Source: Candidatus Bathyarchaeota archaeon (lineage in GTDB: Archaea; Thermoproteota; Bathyarchaeia; Bathyarchaeales; Bathyarchaeaceae). Taken from it: a stretch of 12,680 nt of DNA. Numbering within the stretch: the stretch's first letter is position 1; the number at the start of each line of letters is the position of its first letter. Both the position numbers and the translations under genes were made by a program. The stretch is taken from contig CP070828.1 in NCBI GenBank assembly GCA_020344715.1, forward strand, positions 39,739 through 52,418. Direction: 5' to 3'. The notes under the pieces are model-generated. The model did not search any database. It was not told the DNA's origin and worked only from the letters and a program-made list of their open reading frames with translations. This document shows positions 1 to 7,280 of this stretch, piece by piece.

Positions 1-122
1 CTTTCGGCATTCACAATAACTATGTTTTCACCATTCAACAAGCGTTTAGCCACCATGCTAGCCATACGTCCAAGAATCAAACCCGAAGCATCAACAACTG
101 TGGGTGATTGTTCCTTTGCCAT
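1..122 (-). CDS. rpl13: Ribosomal protein uL13 (L13p), N-terminal part
   Basis: This is the first 40 codons or so of large-subunit ribosomal protein uL13; the rest lies beyond the left edge. The reverse strand reads [20 protein letters not shown] and continues with an [14 protein letters not shown] stretch. The VVDA-LILGR-AS-VAK-LL-GE pattern is typical of the archaeal uL13 N-terminus. The ATG lies three bases after the eL18 stop, so it is almost certainly translated as part of the same operon. The order eL18-uL13 after Rpo3 is the usual archaeal arrangement, which supports the call despite the short fragment. I expect uS9 and further RNA polymerase subunits beyond the edge, but they are not visible here. 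Confidence 0.9.
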   Translation of the reverse strand, partial: MAKEQSPTVVDASGLILGRMASMVAKRLLNGENIVIVNAE

Positions 123-125
123 TTG

Positions 126-488
126 TCATCCCATTATCTTCACGTTGGAACCTTTCGGGTTCTTCCTCACCAACTCTTGAAGTGACAGGCATTTCCCTTT
201 TGCCTTCAGAATCTTGGCTCGGGCATGCTCTGAAAAGCTGAACGCGGCTAAGCTAATAGGGTGATCAAGGCGTCCTGCTCCGAGAACCTTTCCGGGAACT
301 ATGACCGTCTCTTTTGCTTCTGTGGAGCGATTAAGTCGACTGAGATTGACGGCGACTCGTCGTCTTCGAGAGGTCGAAAGCCTTTTCGCGACGCTACGCC
401 AGATGCCGGATTCAGCCTCGATAGACTTCTTACTCAAAAGACGAATAACATTGCGCAGTTCCGAGTTGGTTGACTTGATCCGCTTCAT
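126..488 (-). CDS. rpl18e: Ribosomal protein eL18 (L18e)
   Basis: This encodes a 120-residue archaeal/eukaryotic-type large-subunit protein, L18e, of the uL15/eL18 family. It begins MKRIKSTNSELRNVIRLL and contains VNLSRLNR, VIVPGKVLGAG and ALAAFSF-like segments (the last reads SLAAFSFSEHA), all familiar in L18e. The frame is open one codon further upstream to a GTG at 491, but the ATG at 488 overlaps the Rpo3 stop by one base (TGATG), and MKRIKS is the usual family start, so I use 488. The length matches archaeal L18e. It is followed after three bases by uL13. There is no bacterial counterpart with this form, which helps mark the window as archaeal. Confidence 0.94.
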   Translation of the reverse strand: MKRIKSTNSELRNVIRLLSKKSIEAESGIWRSVAKRLSTSRRRRVAVNLSRLNRSTEAKETVIVPGKVLGAGRLDHPISLAAFSFSEHARAKILKAKGKCLSLQELVRKNPKGSNVKIMG

Positions 489-1300
489 CACTTCTTCTCC
501 ATTAGAAGCTTCAGGAAATTCTCGGCTTTTCCATCGAGAATTTTGACAGCTTCAAGCAATATTCGTTCCACGGGAAGTCCGCCACTCGATTCTACGTCAA
601 GAATAAATGCGTCTTGGTCCCAAGATGCTTCTATAGCTGTTGGGTCTTTGGCACAAGCGTCCACACAGTCTTGGCAAAGAGTGCACCCCGTAATGTTACG
701 GATTTCCACCTTCTTCCCAACATTCGTGAGAACTCTTTTCGAGCATATTTCTACACACTTACCGCAAGCATCACAGGCTTGCTGGTTTATCTTGATCTTT
801 GGAAAATATTTATAGACACACCCCGAGACAGGTTGCCATTTTGCGTGCTCTATTCCCTTGCCAAGTCGAGCGTAGGCTTCCAATCGAACTCTTTGGGATG
901 GTGCCAGTTTTACAAGCGGGATCTTCTCGCTTACGGGAATAATGTCCGGGTTGCTCGGCACAAGGTCACCGGAATACACTGTTCTAACGCTGTCGGTCGC
1001 TTCAACATCGAGCGTCAAAGTCACGCGACAAAGATTGCAACCAAACTCGCTCTTGCATGGACATTCTTCGGGCAAATTGTAAGAGTCTAGATCTGTTTTC
1101 AACGGGACAAGCCCAAGTCTATGGGCCATGATTTCGTCGTGCAGTATTGATGAATTCTCAAGGACAACGATTTCATCGATGACCATAGAGGGAACCTCGA
1201 CAAGCATTATCCGGCGCAACGCATTCATAAACGGTACATCAACATCTTCAATAATCAAACGAGCAGTAACATCAGTCTTGTCAACAACGCGCACTTCCAT
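488..1300 (-). CDS. rpo3: DNA-directed RNA polymerase subunit D (Rpo3) with ferredoxin-like domain
   Basis: This is the archaeal homologue of bacterial alpha / eukaryotic RPB3, which pairs with Rpo11 to form the RNA polymerase assembly platform. The N-terminal dimerisation domain is clear (PFMNALRRIMLVEVPSMVID, about residues 23-42). A possible metal site follows at C80, C82, C88 and C91. An inserted ferredoxin-like domain has two complete CxxCxxCxxxC motifs: C176/C179/C182/C186 and C206/C209/C212/C216. Some archaea have lost one or both clusters; here all eight Cys remain. The C-terminus returns to the dimerisation domain (VERILLEAVKIL). An upstream in-frame GTG exists at 1312, but the ATG at 1300 has AAGGTG eight bases before it, so I use 1300 (270 residues). 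The stop overlaps the eL18 start by one base. Confidence 0.95.
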   Translation of the reverse strand: MEVRVVDKTDVTARLIIEDVDVPFMNALRRIMLVEVPSMVIDEIVVLENSSILHDEIMAHRLGLVPLKTDLDSYNLPEECPCKSEFGCNLCRVTLTLDVEATDSVRTVYSGDLVPSNPDIIPVSEKIPLVKLAPSQRVRLEAYARLGKGIEHAKWQPVSGCVYKYFPKIKINQQACDACGKCVEICSKRVLTNVGKKVEIRNITGCTLCQDCVDACAKDPTAIEASWDQDAFILDVESSGGLPVERILLEAVKILDGKAENFLKLLMEKK

Positions 1301-1382
1301 ACAGCTAGACACCTTACAATGGCTGTCGATCTCTGTGTTTCAGATAAGGGAGAAAACGCATTATTTCAATATTTCCCTCTCG

Positions 1383-1388
1383 AAAAAA
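1383..1388 (-). terminator. Oligo-T run after uS11, possible partial terminator
   Basis: On the minus strand a run of six T follows the uS11 stop after seven bases. Archaeal polymerase can terminate at such runs without a hairpin. The spacer up to Rpo3 (1301-1395) is the only real gap in this operon. It also holds an AT-rich stretch at about 1361-1376 (minus strand GAAATATTGAAATAA) that could be a TATA-like box for Rpo3. I read this as a possible attenuation and restart point; the evidence is only base composition. Confidence 0.3.
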
Positions 1389-1395
1389 CCAGCAG

Positions 1396-1791
1396 CTAGA
1401 CTCTACGACCTCGCCGCCCGCCCTTTCTTCTAGTTCCATCGTGAGGAATAGGAGTTACCTCCTCGATTCTTCCAATGCGAAAGCCAGCTCTAGCAAGCGC
1501 TCTAATAGCCGCTTGAGCTCCTGGACCCGGAGTTCTAGCACCCGAGCCTCCTGGCGCTCTCACCTTGATGTGAATGGCAGTTAATCCTTTGTCTTTGGCA
1601 ATTCTTGCTGCTGCAGAGGCTGCTCTCATAGCGGCATACGGAGAGGACTCCAATCTATCAGCTTTTACAAACATGCCTCCAGATGCTCTGGCAACAGTTT
1701 CAGCGCCAGACAAGTCGGTGATATGCACAATCGTATTGTTATACGAGCTGTAAATCCGCACTACTCCCCATCGTTCAGTTTTCTTGCTCAT
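1396..1791 (-). CDS. rps11: Ribosomal protein uS11 (S11p)
   Basis: This 131-residue protein is small-subunit protein uS11, which binds 16S rRNA in the platform near the E site. Diagnostic segments are [20 protein letters not shown] at the start, the Ala-rich [17 protein letters not shown] helix, and the signature [20 protein letters not shown] followed by [18 protein letters not shown] at the C-terminus. The latter is the conserved basic tail seen in archaea and eukaryotes. The length is as expected. The ATG overlaps the uS4 stop by four bases (ATGA), so translation is probably coupled. The order uS13-uS4-uS11-Rpo3 is the standard archaeal one. Confidence 0.96.
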   Translation of the reverse strand: MSKKTERWGVVRIYSSYNNTIVHITDLSGAETVARASGGMFVKADRLESSPYAAMRAASAAARIAKDKGLTAIHIKVRAPGGSGARTPGPGAQAAIRALARAGFRIGRIEEVTPIPHDGTRRKGGRRGRRV

Positions 1792-2369
1792 GCTTCTTTC
1801 TCCGCTGTCCTGTTCACCGCTTCAGACGTGGGAGCCGTTTCCGGTCTAGCGATTTGAATGGATGTACGTAAAGGATGTTTAGAATTCGACAAGGGGCTTG
1901 TCGAAGCATAGGCGATTGAGGCTTCCTCGTCTCTCAAAACCAAGTAGCTAGGAGAGTAGATCTTCCGGTTTCCGATCACAATATGTCTATGAGTAATAAG
2001 CTGACGAGATTGATGAACAGAATTGGTTAGTCCCTTGTGAAAAACTAAGGTTTGGAGTCGGCGCTCGAGAATATCTTCAATTGACAAGTCTAGGACGTCG
2101 TCCAGGGCGGCTCTTTTTGGAAGAATACCTAGACGGTGAAGCCTATTCAGAAGTTGCAGTTCTAATTTCTTTCGTTGCTCCAAAGGCATACTCAGAAGTG
2201 AACGAGCGATGCCTCGGAACCTTGAAAGCATTGTTCTGTGGCGCCACAGCTCGCGTTTGTTTCGCAGGCCATACTGCCCAAGGAGTTTTAGCTCTGCTTG
2301 TAAGACATCAGTTCTCCATGGAAAACGAGGTGTTTCGTATTTTTTCCGATGTCTCTTAGGGTCTCCCAT
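1788..2369 (-). CDS. rps4: Ribosomal protein uS4 (S4p)
   Basis: This 193-residue protein is archaeal-type uS4, a primary 16S rRNA binder in the small-subunit body. It starts [18 protein letters not shown], the common archaeal opening. [19 protein letters not shown] and the helical LRRLGIL-type region follow. The S4 RNA-binding domain runs from about residue 105 to 165 and includes [31 protein letters not shown] and [11 protein letters not shown]. The C-terminal tail after about residue 165 (Pro/Thr/Glu-rich) is low in complexity and probably flexible. Its ATG overlaps the uS13 stop by one base (TAATG) and its stop overlaps the uS11 start by four bases. Confidence 0.95.
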   Translation of the reverse strand: MGDPKRHRKKYETPRFPWRTDVLQAELKLLGQYGLRNKRELWRHRTMLSRFRGIARSLLSMPLEQRKKLELQLLNRLHRLGILPKRAALDDVLDLSIEDILERRLQTLVFHKGLTNSVHQSRQLITHRHIVIGNRKIYSPSYLVLRDEEASIAYASTSPLSNSKHPLRTSIQIARPETAPTSEAVNRTAEKEA

Positions 2370-2836
2370 TACTTGGCTCCTCTGCGCATAAGTGCTCTTT
2401 TCTTCACGCCCATAGCTTTTCCTTTTCTACCTGTTGTCCTTGTCTTCTGGCCTCTCACTTTTAGTTTGTAGGCGTGACGATACCCTCTCCACGACTTGGA
2501 CTTTTTCAGTTCTTCGATGTCAGATTTAATCCGGAGATCCAAATCCGGTCCGATAAGGTGAAGATCTTCTCCTGTTTCGATGTCCTTTGGGCGGTTGAGA
2601 AGCCAGCCGGGAACCCCGTATTTCTCAAGATTAGCGATCGTGTCCTTGAGTTTCTCTATGTCGCTCTCGGAAAGCAGACCCAAACGAGTTTCAGGGTCAA
2701 TGTTGGCTTTTCGCAGAATTGTGTGGGCGAGTCGAGTCCCGATCCCCTTGATGTTGGATAGCCCATATCCCACTTTTAGCGTACCATCTATGTCTGTGTC
2801 TGCGATTCTTATGATGTGGCGGAATTCCCTTGACAT
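2369..2836 (-). CDS. rps13: Ribosomal protein uS13 (S13p)
   Basis: This is the first gene of the minus-strand operon, encoding 155 residues of archaeal uS13, the small-subunit head protein that contacts 5S/23S rRNA bridges and the P-site tRNA. Visible family features are FRHIIRIADTDIDGTLKV, the helix-two-turn-helix stretch GLSNIKGIGTRLAHTI, the mid-region GVPGWLLNRPKDIETGED, and the basic C-terminal VRGQKTRTTGRKGKAMGVKK. The length is normal for archaea, which are longer than bacteria. No strong Shine-Dalgarno precedes the ATG. A TATA-like box lies about 50 bases upstream, which would give a short 5' leader and is consistent with this being the promoter-proximal gene. Confidence 0.95.
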   Translation of the reverse strand: MSREFRHIIRIADTDIDGTLKVGYGLSNIKGIGTRLAHTILRKANIDPETRLGLLSESDIEKLKDTIANLEKYGVPGWLLNRPKDIETGEDLHLIGPDLDLRIKSDIEELKKSKSWRGYRHAYKLKVRGQKTRTTGRKGKAMGVKKRALMRRGAK

Positions 2837-2885
2837 TCCGAACAGCCCGTTGCTTTTCGAGTTATCTACGAAGTGAATTGAACTT

Positions 2886-2893
2886 TATTTAAA
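2886..2893 (-). promoter_or_regulatory. TATA box candidate for the uS13 operon
   Basis: The minus strand reads GCAAAGTTTAAATAAAG here; TTTAAATA is a near-ideal archaeal TATA box and the CAAAG before it resembles a BRE. A start site about 25 bases downstream would fall near 2862, giving a leader of roughly 25 bases before the uS13 ATG at 2836. Confidence 0.65.
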
Positions 2894-2926
2894 CTTTGCT
2901 TTATAGCGGGCGCGAAACGGGGCTCT

Positions 2927-2967
2927 AGCAGGCTCCGGCGAAAAGATCCTTCAAGACAGGAGCTGCT
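2927..2967. repeat. Imperfect inverted repeat between divergent promoters
   Basis: AGCAGGCTCC (2927-2936) and GGAGCTGCT (2959-2967) are complementary over nine bases with one bulged G, separated by 22 bases. The element sits between the two outward-facing promoter candidates, so it is probably outside both transcripts and would act, if at all, as DNA. A related decamer, GGCTCCAGCG, recurs at 3010-3019 (compare GGCTCCGGCG at 2931-2940). The function is unknown and chance is possible. Confidence 0.3.
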
Positions 2968-2982
2968 CTGTTTAATCTAAAT

Positions 2983-2990
2983 CTTTAAAA
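2983..2990 (+). promoter_or_regulatory. TATA box candidate for the ABC exporter genes
   Basis: CTTTAAAA within an AT-rich stretch (2970-2990) resembles an archaeal TATA box on the plus strand. It would place a start near 3012, about 38 bases before the ATPase ATG at 3050. A second, weaker AT stretch (TTTAATCTAAAT, 2971-2982) would start transcription near 3000 instead. Confidence 0.45.
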
Positions 2991-3049
2991 GACGGGGAGT
3001 ATGTTGGAAGGCTCCAGCGGGTGGTTGTGGCTGATTTGGAAGTGGTGTA

Positions 3050-4051
3050 ATGATTGAGACCAGAAACCTCACCAAAGAATTCAACGGATTGGTGGCTGTA
3101 GACCACATCTCCTTCAGCGTGAAGAGAGGTGAAATATTCGGTTTGCTTGGTCCCAACGGAGCCGGCAAAACCACCACGATAAGGATGCTGGCCACACTGA
3201 CCAGACCCACGGCGGGCACAGCTACCGTCGGTGATTATGACATAGTGAAAGACGACAACGAGGTGAGAAAGCTCATCGGCCTAGTATCTGAAAAGATAAT
3301 TATGTACGACCGGCTAACGGCCAAGGAAAACTTGTGGTTTTTCGGACGACTCTACAATATCCAAAAGGAAGTTCTCAATACGAGAATCGACGAACTGCTG
3401 GAGTTGGTTCAGCTAGGCAAGTGGAAGGATGTTCAGGTGGGCACATTCTCATCAGGTATGAGACAGAGAATGAACGTGATAAGAGCGCTGCTTAACATGC
3501 CAGAAGTGCTGTTACTAGATGAACCCACATTGGGTCTAGATCCTCAATCAACCGTTGAAGTCAGGGAGTTCATCAAGAAAATTAATCGAGAAAACAAGAT
3601 GACGATCATCCTCACGACACACATGATGATTGAAGCAGACTTGCTCTGCGATCGCATAGGCATCATAGATCATGGTAAAATCGCCGCGCTTGATACATCA
3701 CCCCATCTGAAGCGGCGGGTCTCAGGCGCGGACACGACCATCTTCGAGTTCGAAATTGCCAATCTCACCACCAACATGGTTTCATCGATTCAGTCTCTAG
3801 AATGTGTTGGTTCTGCCTCCCGGGACAACGCGACTCGCATTAGGGTTCATGCGCATGGCAATAACGCCTTCGACATCATAATCGACACTATAAGAGCTGA
3901 GAAAGGCAAGATAAATTCAGTGAAAAACCTTGAACCAACGCTGGAAGACGTGTTCTTGCACATCACTGGCCACGACGTGAGAGACAATGCAGACCAGAAG
4001 ATACCAATGAAGGGACATCGTCGTTTTATGCCGCGGCGCAGAGTGAGGTGA
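3050..4051 (+). CDS. ABC transporter ATPase, DrrA/ABC-2 exporter type
   Basis: This 333-residue nucleotide-binding subunit would power the permease encoded immediately downstream. Walker A is GPNGAGKTT (residues 34-42), the signature motif is FSSGMRQRM (133-141), Walker B is LLLDEP with the catalytic Glu at 158, the D-loop is LGLD (161-164), and the switch His is H191 (TTHMM). The Q-loop Gln position reads GLVSEKIIMYDRLTA, so Glu (E81) appears to replace Gln. After the ATPase core, residues 220-310 form the C-terminal domain common in daunorubicin-resistance-type ATPases (ending LEPTLEDVFLHITG). A basic tail follows (RRFMPRRRVR). Substrate cannot be deduced; drugs, lipids or peptides are all possible. 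The stop lies six bases before the permease start. Confidence 0.9.
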   Translation: MIETRNLTKEFNGLVAVDHISFSVKRGEIFGLLGPNGAGKTTTIRMLATLTRPTAGTATVGDYDIVKDDNEVRKLIGLVSEKIIMYDRLTAKENLWFFGRLYNIQKEVLNTRIDELLELVQLGKWKDVQVGTFSSGMRQRMNVIRALLNMPEVLLLDEPTLGLDPQSTVEVREFIKKINRENKMTIILTTHMMIEADLLCDRIGIIDHGKIAALDTSPHLKRRVSGADTTIFEFEIANLTTNMVSSIQSLECVGSASRDNATRIRVHAHGNNAFDIIIDTIRAEKGKINSVKNLEPTLEDVFLHITGHDVRDNADQKIPMKGHRRFMPRRRVR

Positions 4052-4057
4052 GGTCGA

Positions 4058-5257
4058 ATGGGCATTAGAGGTTTGATCTCTCAAAGCCTTATGGTTACTT
4101 GGAAGGACCTAATGGAGTTGTTCAGGAACAAAATGGGGCTGATCATGCTTGTTTTGATGCCGATATTCATGATGAGCATGGTTGGTTTCATATATCCTTC
4201 TGATACGTCCATAAGCGACGTATCCATCGCTTTAGTGAATGACGATGAGGGACACGCCGGTTACCCCAGTGCAAGTGCAATGCTTGTCGCAGCCTTGGAG
4301 CAAATGAGCACCGACACTGGTATGATGACCATTACTAATGCTTCAAGCTTCGATGAGGTCAGGGACATGATTCAGAGCGGAGAGATCGATGGAGGCATAG
4401 TGATTTCCAGTAATTTCACTTCAAGCCTCATCGTGGGAAAGCAGGGAATTGTCACAATTGTAACAGACGAGTCCAACCCTCAGATGTCAATGAGTCTCCA
4501 GTTTGCCCTGAAGGAAGTGTTTGAACAGATAGGTACATGGGTGGCCGAGCAGAATGTTCAGTTGCTGAGCCCGACAACGATAAATGCTACTAACTCGCTG
4601 GCAATTGTGAAGCCATACAGCGTTCGAACAGAAGGGTCCGTTCCCGGGGAGCTGAGCTATTTCGACTTCATGGCTCCGGGGCTGATGGCTATGACGGTGA
4701 TGATGAGCGTCATGACGGGTCTTCCCGCAGCTATCTCCCATGAGAGAGAAGTTGGCACGCTAGACGGGATGATGGTGGCTCCCATCAATAGGTTGACCAT
4801 AATACTTGGAAAGACCCTTGCCCAAACAGCCCGAGGCCTACTTCAAGGGACGCTTATACTCACATTGGCAGTGGTGTTGTTCGGCGTCACCATTCACGGG
4901 AGCATTCTGTTGATCTTCGCCTTGCTCTTGTTGGGGGTGTTCAGCTTCGTTGGGCTTGGTGTTGTGATAACGTCCTTTGCAAAGGATCAGGAGACTGCTA
5001 TGATGGTGATGATGACTCTAATGTTTCCAATGATGTTCCTTAGTGGCGTGTTCTTCCCGATACAGCAAATGCCGTGGTATATGCAAGACATCTCAAGAGC
5101 CCTTCCGCTGACTTACGCAGCCACAGCTCTAAGGAAGGTAATGGTGCTTGGAGCAAACATAGGCATGATAACCACTGAACTAGCTGTGTTGATAGGCTTT
5201 GGAGCCGTCATGACCACAATCGCAGTTCCAGTATTCAAGAGAGCCATGACCAAGTAA
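4058..5257 (+). CDS. ABC-2 type transporter permease
   Basis: This 399-residue integral membrane protein is the partner of the upstream ATPase. The layout is typical of long ABC-2 permeases: a cytoplasmic start with the coupling region WKDLMELFRNK, a first membrane span at about residues 25-46, a large extracytoplasmic domain of about 150 residues (D-, S- and T-rich, about 48-200), then five spans at roughly 205-225, 250-278, 282-305, 312-335 and 370-395. The conserved ISHEREVGTLDGMMVAPI segment before the third span and the LSGVFFPIQQMP segment are characteristic. The ATG has GAGGTGAGG a few bases before it, partly inside the ATPase stop region, consistent with coupled translation. The product probably exports a hydrophobic or amphipathic compound, but this is not determined. 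Confidence 0.88.
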   Translation: MGIRGLISQSLMVTWKDLMELFRNKMGLIMLVLMPIFMMSMVGFIYPSDTSISDVSIALVNDDEGHAGYPSASAMLVAALEQMSTDTGMMTITNASSFDEVRDMIQSGEIDGGIVISSNFTSSLIVGKQGIVTIVTDESNPQMSMSLQFALKEVFEQIGTWVAEQNVQLLSPTTINATNSLAIVKPYSVRTEGSVPGELSYFDFMAPGLMAMTVMMSVMTGLPAAISHEREVGTLDGMMVAPINRLTIILGKTLAQTARGLLQGTLILTLAVVLFGVTIHGSILLIFALLLLGVFSFVGLGVVITSFAKDQETAMMVMMTLMFPMMFLSGVFFPIQQMPWYMQDISRALPLTYAATALRKVMVLGANIGMITTELAVLIGFGAVMTTIAVPVFKRAMTK

Positions 5258-5322
5258 GGGATTACAGCTATTTGCCCTTGCAAGCACTAGCGGGATCTGC
5301 ATGAGGAAGCAGTGAGCATTCT

Positions 5323-5859
5323 CTAGTACTCGATTCCTTTTCTGGGGGTCACACCTTCGGTAAAAGGATGCTTGATCTCCTTCATCTCGGTGACGAGGTC
5401 GGCCACCTCAACGATCTGCATTGGGGCGTAGCGCCCAGTGAGGATCAACTCTACATGTTTGGGCCTATTCTTGATCAACTGTAAGGCTTCATCCACCGTC
5501 ACCAGTTTTAGGTTTAGCGCTACGTTGATTTCATCGAGGACTACAATGTCGTATTGACCGCTTCCAATCACTTCTTTGGCTAGCTTAAGGGCTTCTTCCG
5601 CTAGCTTCACGTCCTCTTCATGAGGAGAAACTTCGGTGACGAATTTGCCTCGACCAAACGCGGCTAACTTGAAATTCGGAAGCTTCTTTACAACGTGAAG
5701 TTCCCCGTAGTCGAATCCGCCTTTGATAAACTGAATTATGTAAACTTTCAAACCTCGTCCGATGGCGCGCAGAGCAGCTCCAAACGCAGCCGAGGTCTTG
5801 CCTTTGCCGTCACCGGTGTAAACTTGGACAAGACCATGTTCTAATCGAAGTCTAGCCAT
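5323..5859 (-). CDS. cobA: ATP:corrinoid adenosyltransferase (CobA/CobO/BtuR family)
   Basis: This enzyme transfers the adenosyl group of ATP to reduced cobalamin precursors, producing the coenzyme the mutase in this operon needs. The 178-residue protein has the P-loop TGDGKGKTSAAFG (about 15-27), VYIIQFIKGG (39-48), the acidic motif VVLDEIN (106-112) and LTGRYAP near the C-terminus, all familiar in the CobA/BtuR group. It lacks the short N-terminal extension of the enterobacterial enzyme. It is the last gene of the operon, 17 bases after the GTPase. Its 3' end faces the ABC permease across a 65-base convergent gap in which I see no T-run or strong hairpin. PduO and EutT are unrelated families, so the call is fairly specific. 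The exact corrinoid used is not visible. Confidence 0.9.
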   Translation of the reverse strand: MARLRLEHGLVQVYTGDGKGKTSAAFGAALRAIGRGLKVYIIQFIKGGFDYGELHVVKKLPNFKLAAFGRGKFVTEVSPHEEDVKLAEEALKLAKEVIGSGQYDIVVLDEINVALNLKLVTVDEALQLIKNRPKHVELILTGRYAPMQIVEVADLVTEMKEIKHPFTEGVTPRKGIEY

Positions 5860-5877
5860 TCCTAAATCAACCCAGCG

Positions 5878-6828
5878 CTAACCATGTACCAATTTCTTAA
5901 GTACCTCATCCGCTACGGAATAGGGATCTGCTTCTTTCGTCAAGATTTTTTGTTTGAGCTTCTCCCATTCTCCCGTGTGTCGTAGATCCGCGATTATTGA
6001 TTCTACTATCTTCTGTTTGATGGCTTCGACGAGTTCGGTTTCAGCCTCTCCTTTGCGGTGGACCTCAAAAGCGCCTTTCTTTAGATACTCTCTGTGTTCT
6101 TCGATTCTGGCAAGAAGCTCGGCTATGCCTTCACCTGTTAGAGCCTTGGTTTTCAAAACGGAAGGCTTCCAGCTTTTTTCTTCTGTATTCATCTCCAGCA
6201 TTGCTTGGACCTCGCTCCAAGTTTTATTCGCATTTTGCCTGTCGGCTTTGTTAACCACGAAGATGTCACCTATCTCCATGATCCCAGCTTTGATGGCTTG
6301 AATATCGTCGCCTAGTCCAGGGGCCAAGACAACAATTACTGTATTCGAAACCTTTACGATTTCAACCTCTGACTGCCCCGCTCCAACAGTCTCAACAATG
6401 ATGACGTCCTTGCCTGAGGCATCGAGGATTCGTATCACATCTTTTGTAGCTCTACTCAAACCGCCAGTTGCGTTGCGATTTGCCATGCTTCGGATGAAAA
6501 CCCCTTCGTCGGTACTATGTTCCTGCATGCGAACTCGATCGCCCAAGAACGCGCCGCCAGTAAATGGACTTGTCGGATCCACCGCAATGACGCCAACGGT
6601 TTTGCCGCTTTTTCGAAGTTCCCTGATCAGCTTCTCAATAAGCGTGCTTTTTCCTGACCCGGTAGGCCCAGTTATGCCAATCACGTGAGCCTTACCAGTC
6701 TTTTGAAAGAGCTGAGCTACTATTTTTGGAGCCTCTGGTTCATTATTCTCAATTACAGTTATCGCTTTAGCTATAGAGCGGCGGTTGCGTCGAAGTACAC
6801 CTTGAACGAGCTGCGCTACTTGCCCCAC
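5878..6828 (-). CDS. meaB: MeaB/ArgK-type GTPase chaperone of B12-dependent acyl-CoA mutase
   Basis: This G3E-family GTPase guards the mutase: in studied homologues it gates adenosylcobalamin loading and protects the mutase against oxidised cofactor. The 316-residue protein has Walker A GPTGSGKST (54-62), the family motif DPTSPFTGGAFLGDRVRM (84-101), ETVGAGQSEVE (146-156) and the guanine-specificity NKAD (193-196). The C-terminal helical region (about 255-316) would form the dimerisation arm. The start is GTG at 6828; the frame is closed by a TGA at 6837-6835, so no earlier start is possible. It follows the B12-binding subunit after 26 bases. The same GTPase is fused to the mutase in IcmF proteins, so its presence does not by itself distinguish methylmalonyl- from isobutyryl-CoA mutase. 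Confidence 0.93.
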   Translation of the reverse strand: MGQVAQLVQGVLRRNRRSIAKAITVIENNEPEAPKIVAQLFQKTGKAHVIGITGPTGSGKSTLIEKLIRELRKSGKTVGVIAVDPTSPFTGGAFLGDRVRMQEHSTDEGVFIRSMANRNATGGLSRATKDVIRILDASGKDVIIVETVGAGQSEVEIVKVSNTVIVVLAPGLGDDIQAIKAGIMEIGDIFVVNKADRQNANKTWSEVQAMLEMNTEEKSWKPSVLKTKALTGEGIAELLARIEEHREYLKKGAFEVHRKGEAETELVEAIKQKIVESIIADLRHTGEWEKLKQKILTKEADPYSVADEVLKKLVHG

Positions 6829-6854
6829 TGTTCGTCAGCATCCAGTCGCTGTTT

Positions 6855-7280
6855 TCATCTCTTCGCGTTTTCCTGAACAAACTCAACCAACGTGCCAGTT
6901 GGCGTTCCTGGTCCAAAAACCTCTTTTATGCCAATTCGCTTTAGGTCACGAATGTCTTCTTGAGGGATTATACCTCCAGCGAAAACGAGCACGTCGTCCA
7001 TGCCTTTCTCTTTTATGAGTTCCATTATTTTTGGGAAAAGAACTTTATGGGCACCAGAGAGTATACTTAGGCCTATCACATTTACGTCTTCTTGGAGGGC
7101 AGTTTCAACTATCTGCTCAGGCGTTTGCCTCAGCCCTGTGTAGATTATTTCCATCCCGGCATCTCTCAAAGCACGGGCAACAATTTTCGCCCCTCTGTCG
7201 TGGCTGTCCAAACCTGGTTTGGCAATTAGAACCCGGATCTTCCTTTCTGCGGTCAAATCGAATTCACACTTCCTAAACAA
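6855..7280 (-). CDS. Acyl-CoA mutase small subunit (B12-binding domain)
   Basis: This is the separate cobalamin-binding subunit of a two-subunit acyl-CoA mutase. Its fold holds the cofactor with His as lower cobalt ligand and supplies it to the TIM-barrel subunit. The motif is [12 protein letters not shown], the DxHxxG signature with the ligand at H27 (counted from the TTG at 7280). The later glycine-rich parts are [10 protein letters not shown] and [10 protein letters not shown]. The usual form is LDGHDRG; here Ser replaces the first Gly. The TTG at 7280 overlaps the large-subunit stop by eight bases. A second TTG at 7256 would give a start closer to the conserved core (about 133 residues), with AGGAAGTG upstream; either is possible. 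Length matches archaeal small subunits. Specificity is set by the large subunit. Confidence 0.92.
   Translation of the reverse strand: MFRKCEFDLTAERKIRVLIAKPGLDSHDRGAKIVARALRDAGMEIIYTGLRQTPEQIVETALQEDVNVIGLSILSGAHKVLFPKIMELIKEKGMDDVLVFAGGIIPQEDIRDLKRIGIKEVFGPGTPTGTLVEFVQENAKR

Noticed and set aside
614..1090. Plus-strand open frame of 158 codons
   Set aside because: It is entirely antisense to Rpo3, which has clear conserved motifs.
2906..2970. GC-rich intergenic stretch resembling a tRNA or structured RNA
   Set aside because: I could not build a cloverleaf with acceptor, anticodon and T-loop signatures; only the simple inverted repeat is supported.
5258..5322. Convergent gap searched for a bidirectional terminator
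   Set aside because: There is only a four-base-pair stem (CTGC/GCAG) and no T-run on either strand, so no terminator can be called.
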